From Thermoplasmata archaeon M9B2D (GTDB lineage Archaea > Thermoplasmatota > E2 > DHVEG-1): DNA of 10,086 bases. The position numbers and the translations under genes are program-made. Under the pieces are notes generated by a model. That model saw only the letters and a list, made by a program, of their open reading frames with translations, was not told the origin of the DNA and did not search any database. The DNA is taken from contig MUGD01000071.1 of NCBI GenBank assembly GCA_002900555.1, forward strand, positions 1-10,086, read 5' to 3'. Below, piece after piece: positions 1 to 6,310 of the stretch. Positions within the stretch are counted from its first letter, which is position 1; each line of letters begins with the position of its first letter.

Positions 1-740
1 AAGACCATATCATAGTCACCGTGGTAGGTTAATCTTGATACGATTTCCTGCAATCCTCCAGCTCGGGTTTCTGCATTGATGTGAAGAGCTTGAAGAGCAT
101 CAACGGCAATCTGACAGCAACCGCCCGCGATTTCCATAGAGCTTGATGGGAATTCTACAACCACACTGAAAAGAGACCCATTAGGTGCAAGCCTGTAGCC
201 TGAAGCAGGATCAATTGTGAACCCTGTATCGTTGAGAATCTGATTTCCAATCTCGACTTGCGCAGTGTAATAATGATAGGGTAATTCATCCTCAATGCAC
301 CAGCTGTTGGTATAGGGTACCATTGAATCGTGTTCCTGTGAGAATCCGCCCCTAATTTCTGTCGTTACTCGAGTCTTGTCAAAAGCGAAAGCAAAAGATC
401 TCCTGAACGCACTAACATTAAGGGGATATTTAGCACAGTTAATGGTGATTTGACCATAGCCGTTCCGTAACGCGCTGATGATACTGATATCTGGGTCTTC
501 ATCAAGAGTTAGAAATTCTTGTGGTTTGACATAATTTGTCATGAAATCTATCTCGCCTGATTGCAGAGCAAGACTCTGTTCACCTATCATTTTGTAAATC
601 ACTTTATTTACAAATGGGCCAACATTGAGGTCACTCGGAAAGTCAGCACTAGCAATACCTAGTGCAGGGGATCCTGCCATGAATAGAATCATAAACACAG
701 TCAAGGCTGCGCAGCACCGTCTTCTTCTATCAATATTCAT
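1..740 (-). CDS. Exported ABC-type substrate-binding protein (SBP_bac_5-like), partial
   Basis: The frame is open from an ATG at 740 to the left edge (246 whole codons), so the C-terminal part is missing. Residues 5-8 are four Arg, followed by a hydrophobic stretch (about 11-30) ending in small residues: a Sec-type signal peptide, so the protein should sit outside the membrane. From about residue 42 the text follows the inner region of oligopeptide/dipeptide-binding proteins (family 5): VIYKMIGEQSLALQSGEID at 48-66, NGYGQITIN at 93-101 and RRSFAFAFDKTRV at 113-125. The first 150 or so residues that normally precede this region are absent, so the signal peptide is joined almost directly to the middle of the fold. 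A stop lies two codons upstream in frame, and GAGGG sits 10 bases before the ATG, so the start is firm. By family it would bind a peptide or other small solute for an ABC importer; no permease or ATPase gene is in view. The substrate cannot be told. Confidence 0.8.
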   Translation of the reverse strand, partial: MNIDRRRRCCAALTVFMILFMAGSPALGIASADFPSDLNVGPFVNKVIYKMIGEQSLALQSGEIDFMTNYVKPQEFLTLDEDPDISIISALRNGYGQITINCAKYPLNVSAFRRSFAFAFDKTRVTTEIRGGFSQEHDSMVPYTNSWCIEDELPYHYYTAQVEIGNQILNDTGFTIDPASGYRLAPNGSLFSVVVEFPSSSMEIAGGCCQIAVDALQALHINAETRAGGLQEIVSRLTYHGDYDMV

Positions 741-1009
741 ATTCTATAATCCCTCTGTACTCCTGAGAAGTAATGAGTAGAATCACTGGTGCTGCTGCAA
801 TGTTCGATATACTAGTGGAGATATGAAGGACAATTTGAAGTTGTACGAGCTTTTGCTCTTCATACTCCTCAGATTGATATTGTTTCCGCAATGCATGATG
901 TTGTTAATATCTCTTAGCCTGATTCGTTTTTTAGAAATGAGATGAGAAGAGCTGAATATGGTAGAAGGAAGGAAGAGTAGTGTTTGAAAAAAAAATTGCC
1001 CCTACTACT
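741..1009. other. Intergenic region: leader of the substrate-binding protein gene
   Basis: This 269-base gap holds the T9 stop signal of the TPR gene (987-995) and the upstream region of the substrate-binding protein gene. I see no convincing TATA element at the expected distance from the ATG at 740. Two minus-strand frames cross it: a 53-codon frame from a TTG at 891 to 730 that overlaps the next start, and a 38-codon frame from an ATG at 899. Neither has a good ribosome binding site at its first start codon; they are discussed under findings. Confidence 0.5.
987..995 (-). terminator. T9 tract after the TPR gene
   Basis: Nine A on the plus strand give nine T on the coding strand of the TPR gene, starting 15 bases after its TAA stop. 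Uninterrupted T tracts without a strong hairpin are the usual intrinsic stop signal in archaea. It separates the TPR gene from the substrate-binding protein gene downstream on the same strand, which argues against one operon. Confidence 0.6.
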
Positions 1010-2476
1010 TTAAGACACAAAAATCTTCGGAAACATAGAAACTGCAATGTCATTGAGATATCTCATGCTTGGAGTTTTGGCAGTTTCCTGGACCTCTATT
1101 AGTAACCTTCGAACCTCATCGATCCGTCCTTGTCTTCTGTAAAATTTAGCCTTTAACAGCAATGCACGGGCTACTATACCAGGAAAATCGTTCTTCTCTG
1201 CATGTTCGAGCAACTTCTGCATCCATGGACCTGATGTATCTGTATTTCCATCCGTTAATTCATCAATAAACAGTTCAATCTCAATTTCAGTGAGATTCAG
1301 AAGACATATGTTTTGAAAGACAGGGCGTGGAACTTCTGTGGTATATTTCAGCACCTCGGTAAAGCATTCTATAGCAGTATCTAACCTGCCTTCCTCCTTG
1401 TCAAGAATGCCCTCTACCATCCGAACCCACAAGAATTGATCAGAGTCTCCAGATTTGTAAGCAATTGTTTGGGCTGCATCTAACTCATCCTTTGCCTCTT
1501 CGTACCTGCCTAAATTGATCAAAGCCCAGCATAGTTGAACTCTAGTGTATGGAAGATGTCGGAGTACAGAATCCTTGAAATCGAGTATGACTTTTGCATA
1601 TTCATATGCCTTAGCTCCATCTCCTATCTGGTTGTAGAGGAATGCAATGACAGTGCTCATGTACTCTGTGGGGAGGCCTAGTGTTTCTCGGACCTCTTTG
1701 TATTCAATTTGACTTTCTATCGCTGCATTCATTTCACCCCTAATACCCTTCATGTGACCCAATTGATGATTAATCACACCAATTCTGTCTTTGTATCCTA
1801 GTTTCTCGCCAAGTTCTTTAGCTGTGGCGAAGAGGTCTAATCCTTGTTGCGGATTCGAGTGCTTTATAGAGCTGGCAATATCGAGAAGATAATCTGTTGA
1901 CAATATCTGATCATCGAATCTCCTTGTTACAGCAAGAGCCTGTTCTAGTTTGGCTATACCCTCCTTCATCTTGTTTTCTCGCAGATAGCCTAATGCTTCA
2001 AATTGTAGAAGATATGCTTTAAAGAACTCCAATTCACTATTCTCATTCACATTTCTCTTGATTGCATCAATTGGTTTTATATCAACATCGCACTCGGGAT
2101 ATAGAATCTCCGCCTTGAATCTCCATGTCAAATAGAGATGGCAAGTAATCCAGTCATTGGGAGCGGCTGCTAATGCTTTCATCATAGCACTCTTCATATC
2201 CTCCCAACTGACATGCTCGCCCCTTCGTCCCTTTACTATCAGTAATATTGGCGAAGCTAGATCAGAAATCTTTCCAGAAGAGTTCAATCTATCAATCAGA
2301 CTATACCATTCGATGTGAAAGGCAAAGGAGACCGCGAAGTATTCGACTAATGGTGGTGAAGGTTCTTCACAGACTTTGTCGCAAAGTCTTTTTGTGAAAT
2401 CTGCATAGTTCTCTGCATCTTCCATGACCGACTGGAGAATGGACCTTGTTTCTTCATCTACATATGGAAAACACAT
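1010..2476 (-). CDS. TPR-repeat protein, cytosolic, unknown partner
   Basis: A 488-residue protein (496 if the upstream in-frame GTG at 2500 is used) built of helical pairs with the alternating small/aromatic spacing of tetratricopeptide repeats. Numbering from the GTG start, repeat-like units lie at about 156-190, 201-234, 238-272, 279-312, 316-348 (ALINLGRYEEAKDELD is the clearest), 356-390 and 440-475 (KAKFYRRQGRIDEVRRLL). There is no signal peptide, membrane segment or catalytic motif. TPR proteins act as protein-binding scaffolds; the partner is not identifiable. The ATG at 2476 is preferred because a TATA-like TTTAAT at 2521-2526 would place the transcript start near 2497, downstream of or at the GTG, and would give the ATG a leader of about 20 bases; the ribosome binding site (GGA) is weak in both cases. 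A T9 tract follows the stop. The N-terminal 150 residues resemble nothing I recognise. The TPR assignment is sure, the function open. Confidence 0.85.
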   Translation of the reverse strand: MCFPYVDEETRSILQSVMEDAENYADFTKRLCDKVCEEPSPPLVEYFAVSFAFHIEWYSLIDRLNSSGKISDLASPILLIVKGRRGEHVSWEDMKSAMMKALAAAPNDWITCHLYLTWRFKAEILYPECDVDIKPIDAIKRNVNENSELEFFKAYLLQFEALGYLRENKMKEGIAKLEQALAVTRRFDDQILSTDYLLDIASSIKHSNPQQGLDLFATAKELGEKLGYKDRIGVINHQLGHMKGIRGEMNAAIESQIEYKEVRETLGLPTEYMSTVIAFLYNQIGDGAKAYEYAKVILDFKDSVLRHLPYTRVQLCWALINLGRYEEAKDELDAAQTIAYKSGDSDQFLWVRMVEGILDKEEGRLDTAIECFTEVLKYTTEVPRPVFQNICLLNLTEIEIELFIDELTDGNTDTSGPWMQKLLEHAEKNDFPGIVARALLLKAKFYRRQGRIDEVRRLLIEVQETAKTPSMRYLNDIAVSMFPKIFVS

Positions 2477-2518
2477 GATTATTGTTCCAAGTGGTTTCAC
2501 TCTGACCGACCACAGTTT

Positions 2519-2526
2519 CGATTAAA
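2519..2526 (-). promoter_or_regulatory. Putative TATA element of the TPR gene
   Basis: On the minus strand the sequence reads ACCGATTTAATCG. TTTAAT is a fair archaeal TATA core; the expected start of transcription, about 26 bases downstream, is near 2497. The upstream BRE positions match the consensus poorly, so this is a spacing-based guess. Confidence 0.3.
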
Positions 2527-2634
2527 TCGGTTTGAGTCAACGGTCCTACTACATCAGTGTTTTGGTTTCTTAGAATAGGGTGTGGCTAGGTCACGATTTT
2601 ACGGACTAAGAAAGTGATCATTGAAAATAAGGAG

Positions 2635-2652
2635 TGGGACCTTAGGCTCCCA
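2635..2652 (-). terminator. Possible hairpin terminator, minus strand
   Basis: TGGGA and TCCCA form a 5-base-pair outer stem, with one mismatch and further pairing inside. On the minus strand it is followed by CTCCTTATTTTC, a T-rich tail, and lies 12 bases after the stop codon of the small frame at 2665-2763. The geometry fits an end signal for a short minus-strand transcript, but the stem is weak. Confidence 0.3.
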
Positions 2653-2664
2653 TCCGATACTAGT

Positions 2665-2763
2665 CTATTCTGACTTTCTAATGAATGGAGGTTGTCGTAT
2701 CAAGCGTAACCCAAGACGTATTTTTTCAATTTCTGACAACTTATCAAGCTCATGTTTTTTCAT
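2665..2763 (-). CDS. Small candidate frame, 32 codons, possibly a remnant
   Basis: ATG at 2763, TAG at 2665. The product starts MKKHELDKLSEIEKIRLGL and is basic and helix-prone. A second minus-strand frame, from a GTG at 2815 to a TGA at 2750 (begins TTEEVAELVEERDVKNNE after the start), overlaps its 5' end by 14 bases in another phase. Both have protein-like, charged composition, so together they could be one short gene of about 50 codons broken by a frameshift in the A-rich stretch at 2755-2766. Neither start has a clear ribosome binding site. A weak hairpin with a T-rich tail follows at 2635-2652. No family recognised; chance frames are quite possible. Confidence 0.18.
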   Translation of the reverse strand: MKKHELDKLSEIEKIRLGLRLIRQPPFIRKSE

Positions 2764-2950
2764 TATTTTTCACATCTCTTTCTTCTACAAGTTCAGCGAC
2801 TTCTTCTGTAGTCACTTGTATTATGTATTACATGTTACATGTATTACGTTTTTCTATCACTTGTTATAGAATGAAATTCTATGGATGATAGTTTAAGACT
2901 AGATCTGTTTTTTGGAATATGTGCTCAGGAAAAGTCTTCAATGTGAATTA

Positions 2951-2962
2951 TTGTTATAACAA
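2951..2962. promoter_or_regulatory. Palindrome TTGTTATAACAA, possible TATA element for 3016-3120
   Basis: A perfect 12-base palindrome whose centre TTATAA could serve as a TATA element. On the plus strand it would start a transcript near 2983, about 33 bases ahead of the ATG at 3016. TTGTTATA also occurs at 2861-2868. Being symmetrical, it gives no direction by itself. Confidence 0.3.
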
Positions 2963-3015
2963 GGTGTGGCCAGGTTCAGCAGGACTTAATGTGGTAGGAG
3001 GGGGGGAGTTATGTA

Positions 3016-3120
3016 ATGAGGGCATGTTACGAAAAATCAAGCCCGACTGAATCACTGACCACAATTGTAAATGCTATTTTTTACCTATTAAGGATGTTGA
3101 ATAGTGAAGCCGAGCTTTGA
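3016..3120 (+). CDS. Candidate microprotein, 34 residues
   Basis: ATG at 3016, TGA at 3118-3120. The product begins MRACYEKSSPTESL and continues into a hydrophobic, helix-prone half (TIVNAIFYLLRML) with an acidic end. In its favour: GGAG at 3005-3008, inside a long purine run, lies exactly 7 bases before the ATG, and a TTATAA element sits about 60 bases upstream (2954-2959). Against it: an ATG-TAA at 3011-3016 overlaps the start, the frame is short, and I see no T-rich end signal; it runs towards the kinase gene, whose stop is 37 bases away. The hydrophobic half could be a membrane-bound or amphipathic helix. No family recognised. Confidence 0.33.
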   Translation: MRACYEKSSPTESLTTIVNAIFYLLRMLNSEAEL

Positions 3121-3156
3121 GGAAATAGCGCTTCAGGATGGCCTAGTTGGAGTGTG

Positions 3157-6100
3157 TTATTTTGGAATGCTGATTTCAAAGGCTGTTTCTTTTCCTTCCA
3201 GTAGAGAGATACTCCAATTATGTGCTTCAACGATGCGCTTTGCTATTGCTAATCCAAATCCTTTACCTGTCTTGCTTGTTGAAAAGCCTCGCTGGAAAAG
3301 TTTGGGTCGTATTTTATCTGGTATCTCTATTCCATCATTAGATATGGTAATATGGTAGAGTCCTTCATGCTCTGCTAATCTGACTGTGATCTCACTTGGT
3401 TCGCCGTGACGTACAGCGTTATCAAAGAGGTTTCTGAAGACTTGTGTGATTTTGGTCAAATCTGCCTTCACTATTGGCAACATATCTTGTGAGTAGGCTA
3501 TTGTATCCGGTATAGACGAGCTCGCAATACTACTGACAAGCTTGTCAAGATTCACATCTGTTAAATTCTCTTCGACAATCAGTCCTGCATCAGCTAGTAC
3601 AACCGAATGATCTAGTAGTTCCGTGCTTTCGTGTATGAGTTCAAGAATTCGTGATAGATGCTTTAGATTCTTCTCATCTTCTGCTAATTCAATGAATCCT
3701 TGCATATTGTGGAAGATGTTTTTCAGGTCATGACCCATTGAGTGGGCAAAATCGCTTAATTCAGCACTCTGTTTTTCAAGCATCTCAACAGCCTTTTTCT
3801 GTTGTGTAATATTGGCCATCACTCCCTCGATGTAGCCCTTATCTGAAAGTAGACGTAATGAAATTCGCATCCATTGCCGTTGACCCTCTCTTCCGGTAAC
3901 CTGAATCTCTGTCACAAGTCGTTCATTCTTCTTGAGTTCATTCTTCAGGTCAGTCCAAGTTCTCGTTGATACCAGGAATTCTTTGAAGAAGCTTGAACCA
4001 TCTATGAGACTTTGTCGATTTTCAAAACCAAAGATTCTAGCAAAATAATCGTTACATTCGAGTATCATCCCATCTGAGATTCTGACACGAAACAAGCCAA
4101 TGAGCGCGTTGTTATAGAGTTCCTTATAGCTCTCCCTACTCTCCATTAATGCTTGCTCAGCTAAGTATCTATCAGTAACATCTTGGATGTGAATGATAAA
4201 CCCTTGAAGGCCTTCATCTGCACCATAACGAAGCGGAGAAAATACGCTATCGAGATACATGATTCCCGCTTTGCTAGTTCTATACAGGTCGTGGACTTTG
4301 ACCTTTGAGAAATCGAATCGAGTTTCTAACTTGACTGCTTCTCCTCTACGCAGTTTTTCTTTCACAAACTCTGGAGTGTTTGGATCTTCAAATAGATTAA
4401 AGCCGATTGCGTCCTCCAAATTTTCTTGTCCAAAGAGATTAAGAGCAGCCCGGTTTGCCCCGACTTGAATACCATCAGAATCGAATAGTTCAATGCAGAT
4501 TGGCGATTCTTCAAAGATTGTTCTAAACATTTCCTCATTGGCTTTTAAGGCCGTTTCAATTCTTCGACGGCTCGTCATATCAATTGCATGCAAAACGTAC
4601 CCACGAATATGCCCATCTGGTTCTTTGAGTACTGAAATGACTACATCTAGGTAGATGATGTCACTTCGAGAAGTTTCAAGTATCCCTCTCTCCTTAACAT
4701 AGCCAAAGTCCCATTTGTACTCAAATCTCTGAATCTCTCCTTTTTTCACACCTTCGAGAACATCCTGTGGCAATCTGGAATCTTTGAATAAACCCAATCC
4801 CAGAAGTGCTTCACGATTCTTCACACCCAGTAACTCAATAGCAGATTTGTTCGAATCAATGAGTAGTCCTTCAGAATTGAAGATGCCAATAGCAGATGGA
4901 GAATTCTCGAAGACTCCTTGCCACCAATCTTCTCTTGCCCTGAGTGATTGAGTGATTAGTTTCTTTTCAGGTTGATCAATGGCACGCAGTTCTTGAATTA
5001 ATTGCGCAGAGCAAAGAATCGTATTCACTTTTCCATCTTCATCAAAGAGGACTGAATCGTGACAAAGAATGTCCTTTACCTTACCTGATTTTGTTAGAAC
5101 TCTAAATGTACAACTTGGACCAATTCCGCCATCTGAAGAAAGCAGGGATTTTAAGAATTCTTCACTATCAGCTTGTCCATCTTCGGGTATGAAACTCTCA
5201 ATCCAGTTCTTGCCAATAACTTCATTTTCAGCATACTCGAGTACTTCACAACCTTTTCGATTAATCATCAAGACATTGAATGAAGTATCTAACGCGACAA
5301 TCATGGTGCTTGTTAATTCGAGATATTTCTTTGCAAGGTCCCTTTCTTCTGTCAAGAGCTGCTCCATCATAACACGTTCTGTAATATCCTGAACGGTTCC
5401 CATCATCCTGACTGCTTTTCCTTTCTCATCAAAGGTTACCTCTCCCTCCTCGTGAACGTGTCGGATTGCATTGTCAGGGCGAATGATACGATGATCAATA
5501 CTGTAGGGCACCTTGTTTTTTAGAGCCGCATCAACAGATTTCCTGACTAGCTCCCTGTCATCAGGATGGACAGACTCTAGAAATGCTTCATATGTTGCTG
5601 AGAATTCTTGTGGTGCGAGACCGAAAATCCGATAAATCTCATCTGACCAAATCTCTTTGTTCTCTACAATGTCCCAGACCCAACTTCCCGAGTGAGCGAT
5701 GCGCTGTGCCTCAGCAAGTCTCGCTTCGCTTTCTCGAAGTTTCTGTTCTGATTCCTGTAGTGCTTTCTTTGTTCTGCGTTTTTCAACAGCAGTTAGAATA
5801 TAATATGAGAGTTCTGCATACAGTCCTTCTATATTGGTCGTGCTCTTTCTAATGTAATAATCCGCCCCAAGATTGAGGGCTTGAATAGCAAATTCCTCTC
5901 TACTTTTTCCAGTAAAAATGATCACAGGAATATCGTCACCAGAGCTCCTTACGTGTTCTAGGATATCCAATCCGCTCCTTACCTCTTCAGCAAGATCAAT
6001 ATCACAGACAGCAGCATCAAAACCATCAGTTTCAAGAAGTTTGATGGCTTCTGTTGAAGTCTCTACTGATACAATTTTATATTCTGGACTCTGTCGACTT

Positions 6101-6165
6101 AGAAAACGCTCACTGAGCTCAAGATGAACGGTATCATCATCGACCATTAGGACTCGCACAGCCAT
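3157..6165 (-). CDS. Hybrid sensor kinase: receiver, five PAS domains, histidine kinase
   Basis: A soluble two-component protein with no signal peptide or membrane segment, so it should sense cytosolic signals. Numbering from the upstream GTG at 6174 (the text is then 1005 residues): receiver domain at 5-125 with acidic residues D12-D14, phospho-acceptor D58 (VCDIDL), T88 and K110; a coiled coil at 130-158; PAS domains at about 155-268, 275-395, 412-538, 545-670 and 680-795; the phosphorylated His is H815 (SMGHDLKN); an ATPase domain at 905-1005 with N-box N915-N919, G1 box NDGIEI (946-951) and G2 box GKGFGL (971-975). It would autophosphorylate H815 and pass phosphate to an unknown regulator, while its own N-terminal receiver takes input from another kinase. 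The order receiver-PAS-kinase is common in archaea. I prefer the ATG at 6165: AAGGTG (6174-6179) lies 8 bases before it but is nearly adjacent to the GTG, and a TATA-like element fits a short leader. The signal and output partner are unknown. Confidence 0.93.
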   Translation of the reverse strand: MAVRVLMVDDDTVHLELSERFLSRQSPEYKIVSVETSTEAIKLLETDGFDAAVCDIDLAEEVRSGLDILEHVRSSGDDIPVIIFTGKSREEFAIQALNLGADYYIRKSTTNIEGLYAELSYYILTAVEKRRTKKALQESEQKLRESEARLAEAQRIAHSGSWVWDIVENKEIWSDEIYRIFGLAPQEFSATYEAFLESVHPDDRELVRKSVDAALKNKVPYSIDHRIIRPDNAIRHVHEEGEVTFDEKGKAVRMMGTVQDITERVMMEQLLTEERDLAKKYLELTSTMIVALDTSFNVLMINRKGCEVLEYAENEVIGKNWIESFIPEDGQADSEEFLKSLLSSDGGIGPSCTFRVLTKSGKVKDILCHDSVLFDEDGKVNTILCSAQLIQELRAIDQPEKKLITQSLRAREDWWQGVFENSPSAIGIFNSEGLLIDSNKSAIELLGVKNREALLGLGLFKDSRLPQDVLEGVKKGEIQRFEYKWDFGYVKERGILETSRSDIIYLDVVISVLKEPDGHIRGYVLHAIDMTSRRRIETALKANEEMFRTIFEESPICIELFDSDGIQVGANRAALNLFGQENLEDAIGFNLFEDPNTPEFVKEKLRRGEAVKLETRFDFSKVKVHDLYRTSKAGIMYLDSVFSPLRYGADEGLQGFIIHIQDVTDRYLAEQALMESRESYKELYNNALIGLFRVRISDGMILECNDYFARIFGFENRQSLIDGSSFFKEFLVSTRTWTDLKNELKKNERLVTEIQVTGREGQRQWMRISLRLLSDKGYIEGVMANITQQKKAVEMLEKQSAELSDFAHSMGHDLKNIFHNMQGFIELAEDEKNLKHLSRILELIHESTELLDHSVVLADAGLIVEENLTDVNLDKLVSSIASSSIPDTIAYSQDMLPIVKADLTKITQVFRNLFDNAVRHGEPSEITVRLAEHEGLYHITISNDGIEIPDKIRPKLFQRGFSTSKTGKGFGLAIAKRIVEAHNWSISLLEGKETAFEISIPK

Positions 6166-6208
6166 TTGGCTCACACCTTCGGATGATACGGAAACTATTA
6201 CGAGGTCT

Positions 6209-6216
6209 CTTATTAC
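6209..6216 (-). promoter_or_regulatory. Putative BRE/TATA of the kinase gene
   Basis: The minus strand reads CAAAGGTAATAAGAG, a purine-rich BRE-like part followed by TAATAAG. Transcription would start near 6187, giving the ATG at 6165 a leader of about 22 bases that includes the AAGGTG ribosome binding site. The same geometry is seen for the divergent gene, which strengthens both. Confidence 0.45.
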
Positions 6217-6252
6217 CTTTGACAGGATGAAGAAATCCTAATGATTATGCCT

Positions 6253-6265
6253 GCAAAGCTTATAT
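6253..6265 (+). promoter_or_regulatory. BRE/TATA of the membrane protein gene
   Basis: GCAAAGCTTATAT is close to the archaeal pattern of a purine-rich BRE followed by a TATA core (CTTATAT at 6259-6265). A start about 26 bases downstream falls near 6288, leaving a leader of about 23 bases that contains the ribosome binding site GGGAGG (6296-6301). Confidence 0.6.
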
Positions 6266-6310
6266 CGGTCCAGACCCTCTTTTTCTTAATAGTCAGGGAG
6301 GCTGCAACTA

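Larger units (their letters stand above)
2501..3156. other. Long intergenic region with short palindromes and repeats
   Basis: About 650 bases between the TPR gene and the end of the kinase gene carry no long credible gene. It holds: an imperfect 13-base direct repeat GGTGTGGCYAGGT at 2579-2591 and 2963-2975 (12 of 13 match); ACYGACCACA at 2505-2514 and 3054-3063 (9 of 10); the inverted repeats TACATGT-t-ACATGTA (2828-2842), TAGAAT-gaa-ATTCTA (2867-2881) and TTGTTATAACAA (2951-2962); a hairpin at 2635-2652; a strongly T-rich stretch at 2720-2785 on the plus strand; and a G7 run at 3000-3006. Two small-gene candidates, at 2665-2763 (minus) and 3016-3120 (plus), are listed separately. The longer plus-strand frames at 2621-2869 and 2685-2888 have implausible, Phe- and Ser-rich products and are not called. 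Confidence 0.6.

Noticed and set aside
2621..2888. Plus-strand frames of 82 and 67 codons in the intergenic region
   Set aside because: Their products are Phe-, Ser- and His-rich runs created by the T-rich DNA, with no ribosome binding site; the two frames cover the same bases in different phases.
2579..2975. Insertion sequence or integrated element between the direct repeats
   Set aside because: There is no transposase or integrase text, no terminal inverted repeats and no target duplication other than the imperfect 13-mer itself.
3016..3050. Stem-loop GGGCATG...CAAGCCC at 3020-3044 as a structured RNA
   Set aside because: Six of seven pairs with an 11-base loop is weak, it lies inside the candidate small frame, and no other RNA features accompany it.
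3104..3358. Plus-strand frame of 84 codons
   Set aside because: It lies mostly antisense to the kinase ATPase domain and has no recognisable product; it is a shadow of the real gene.
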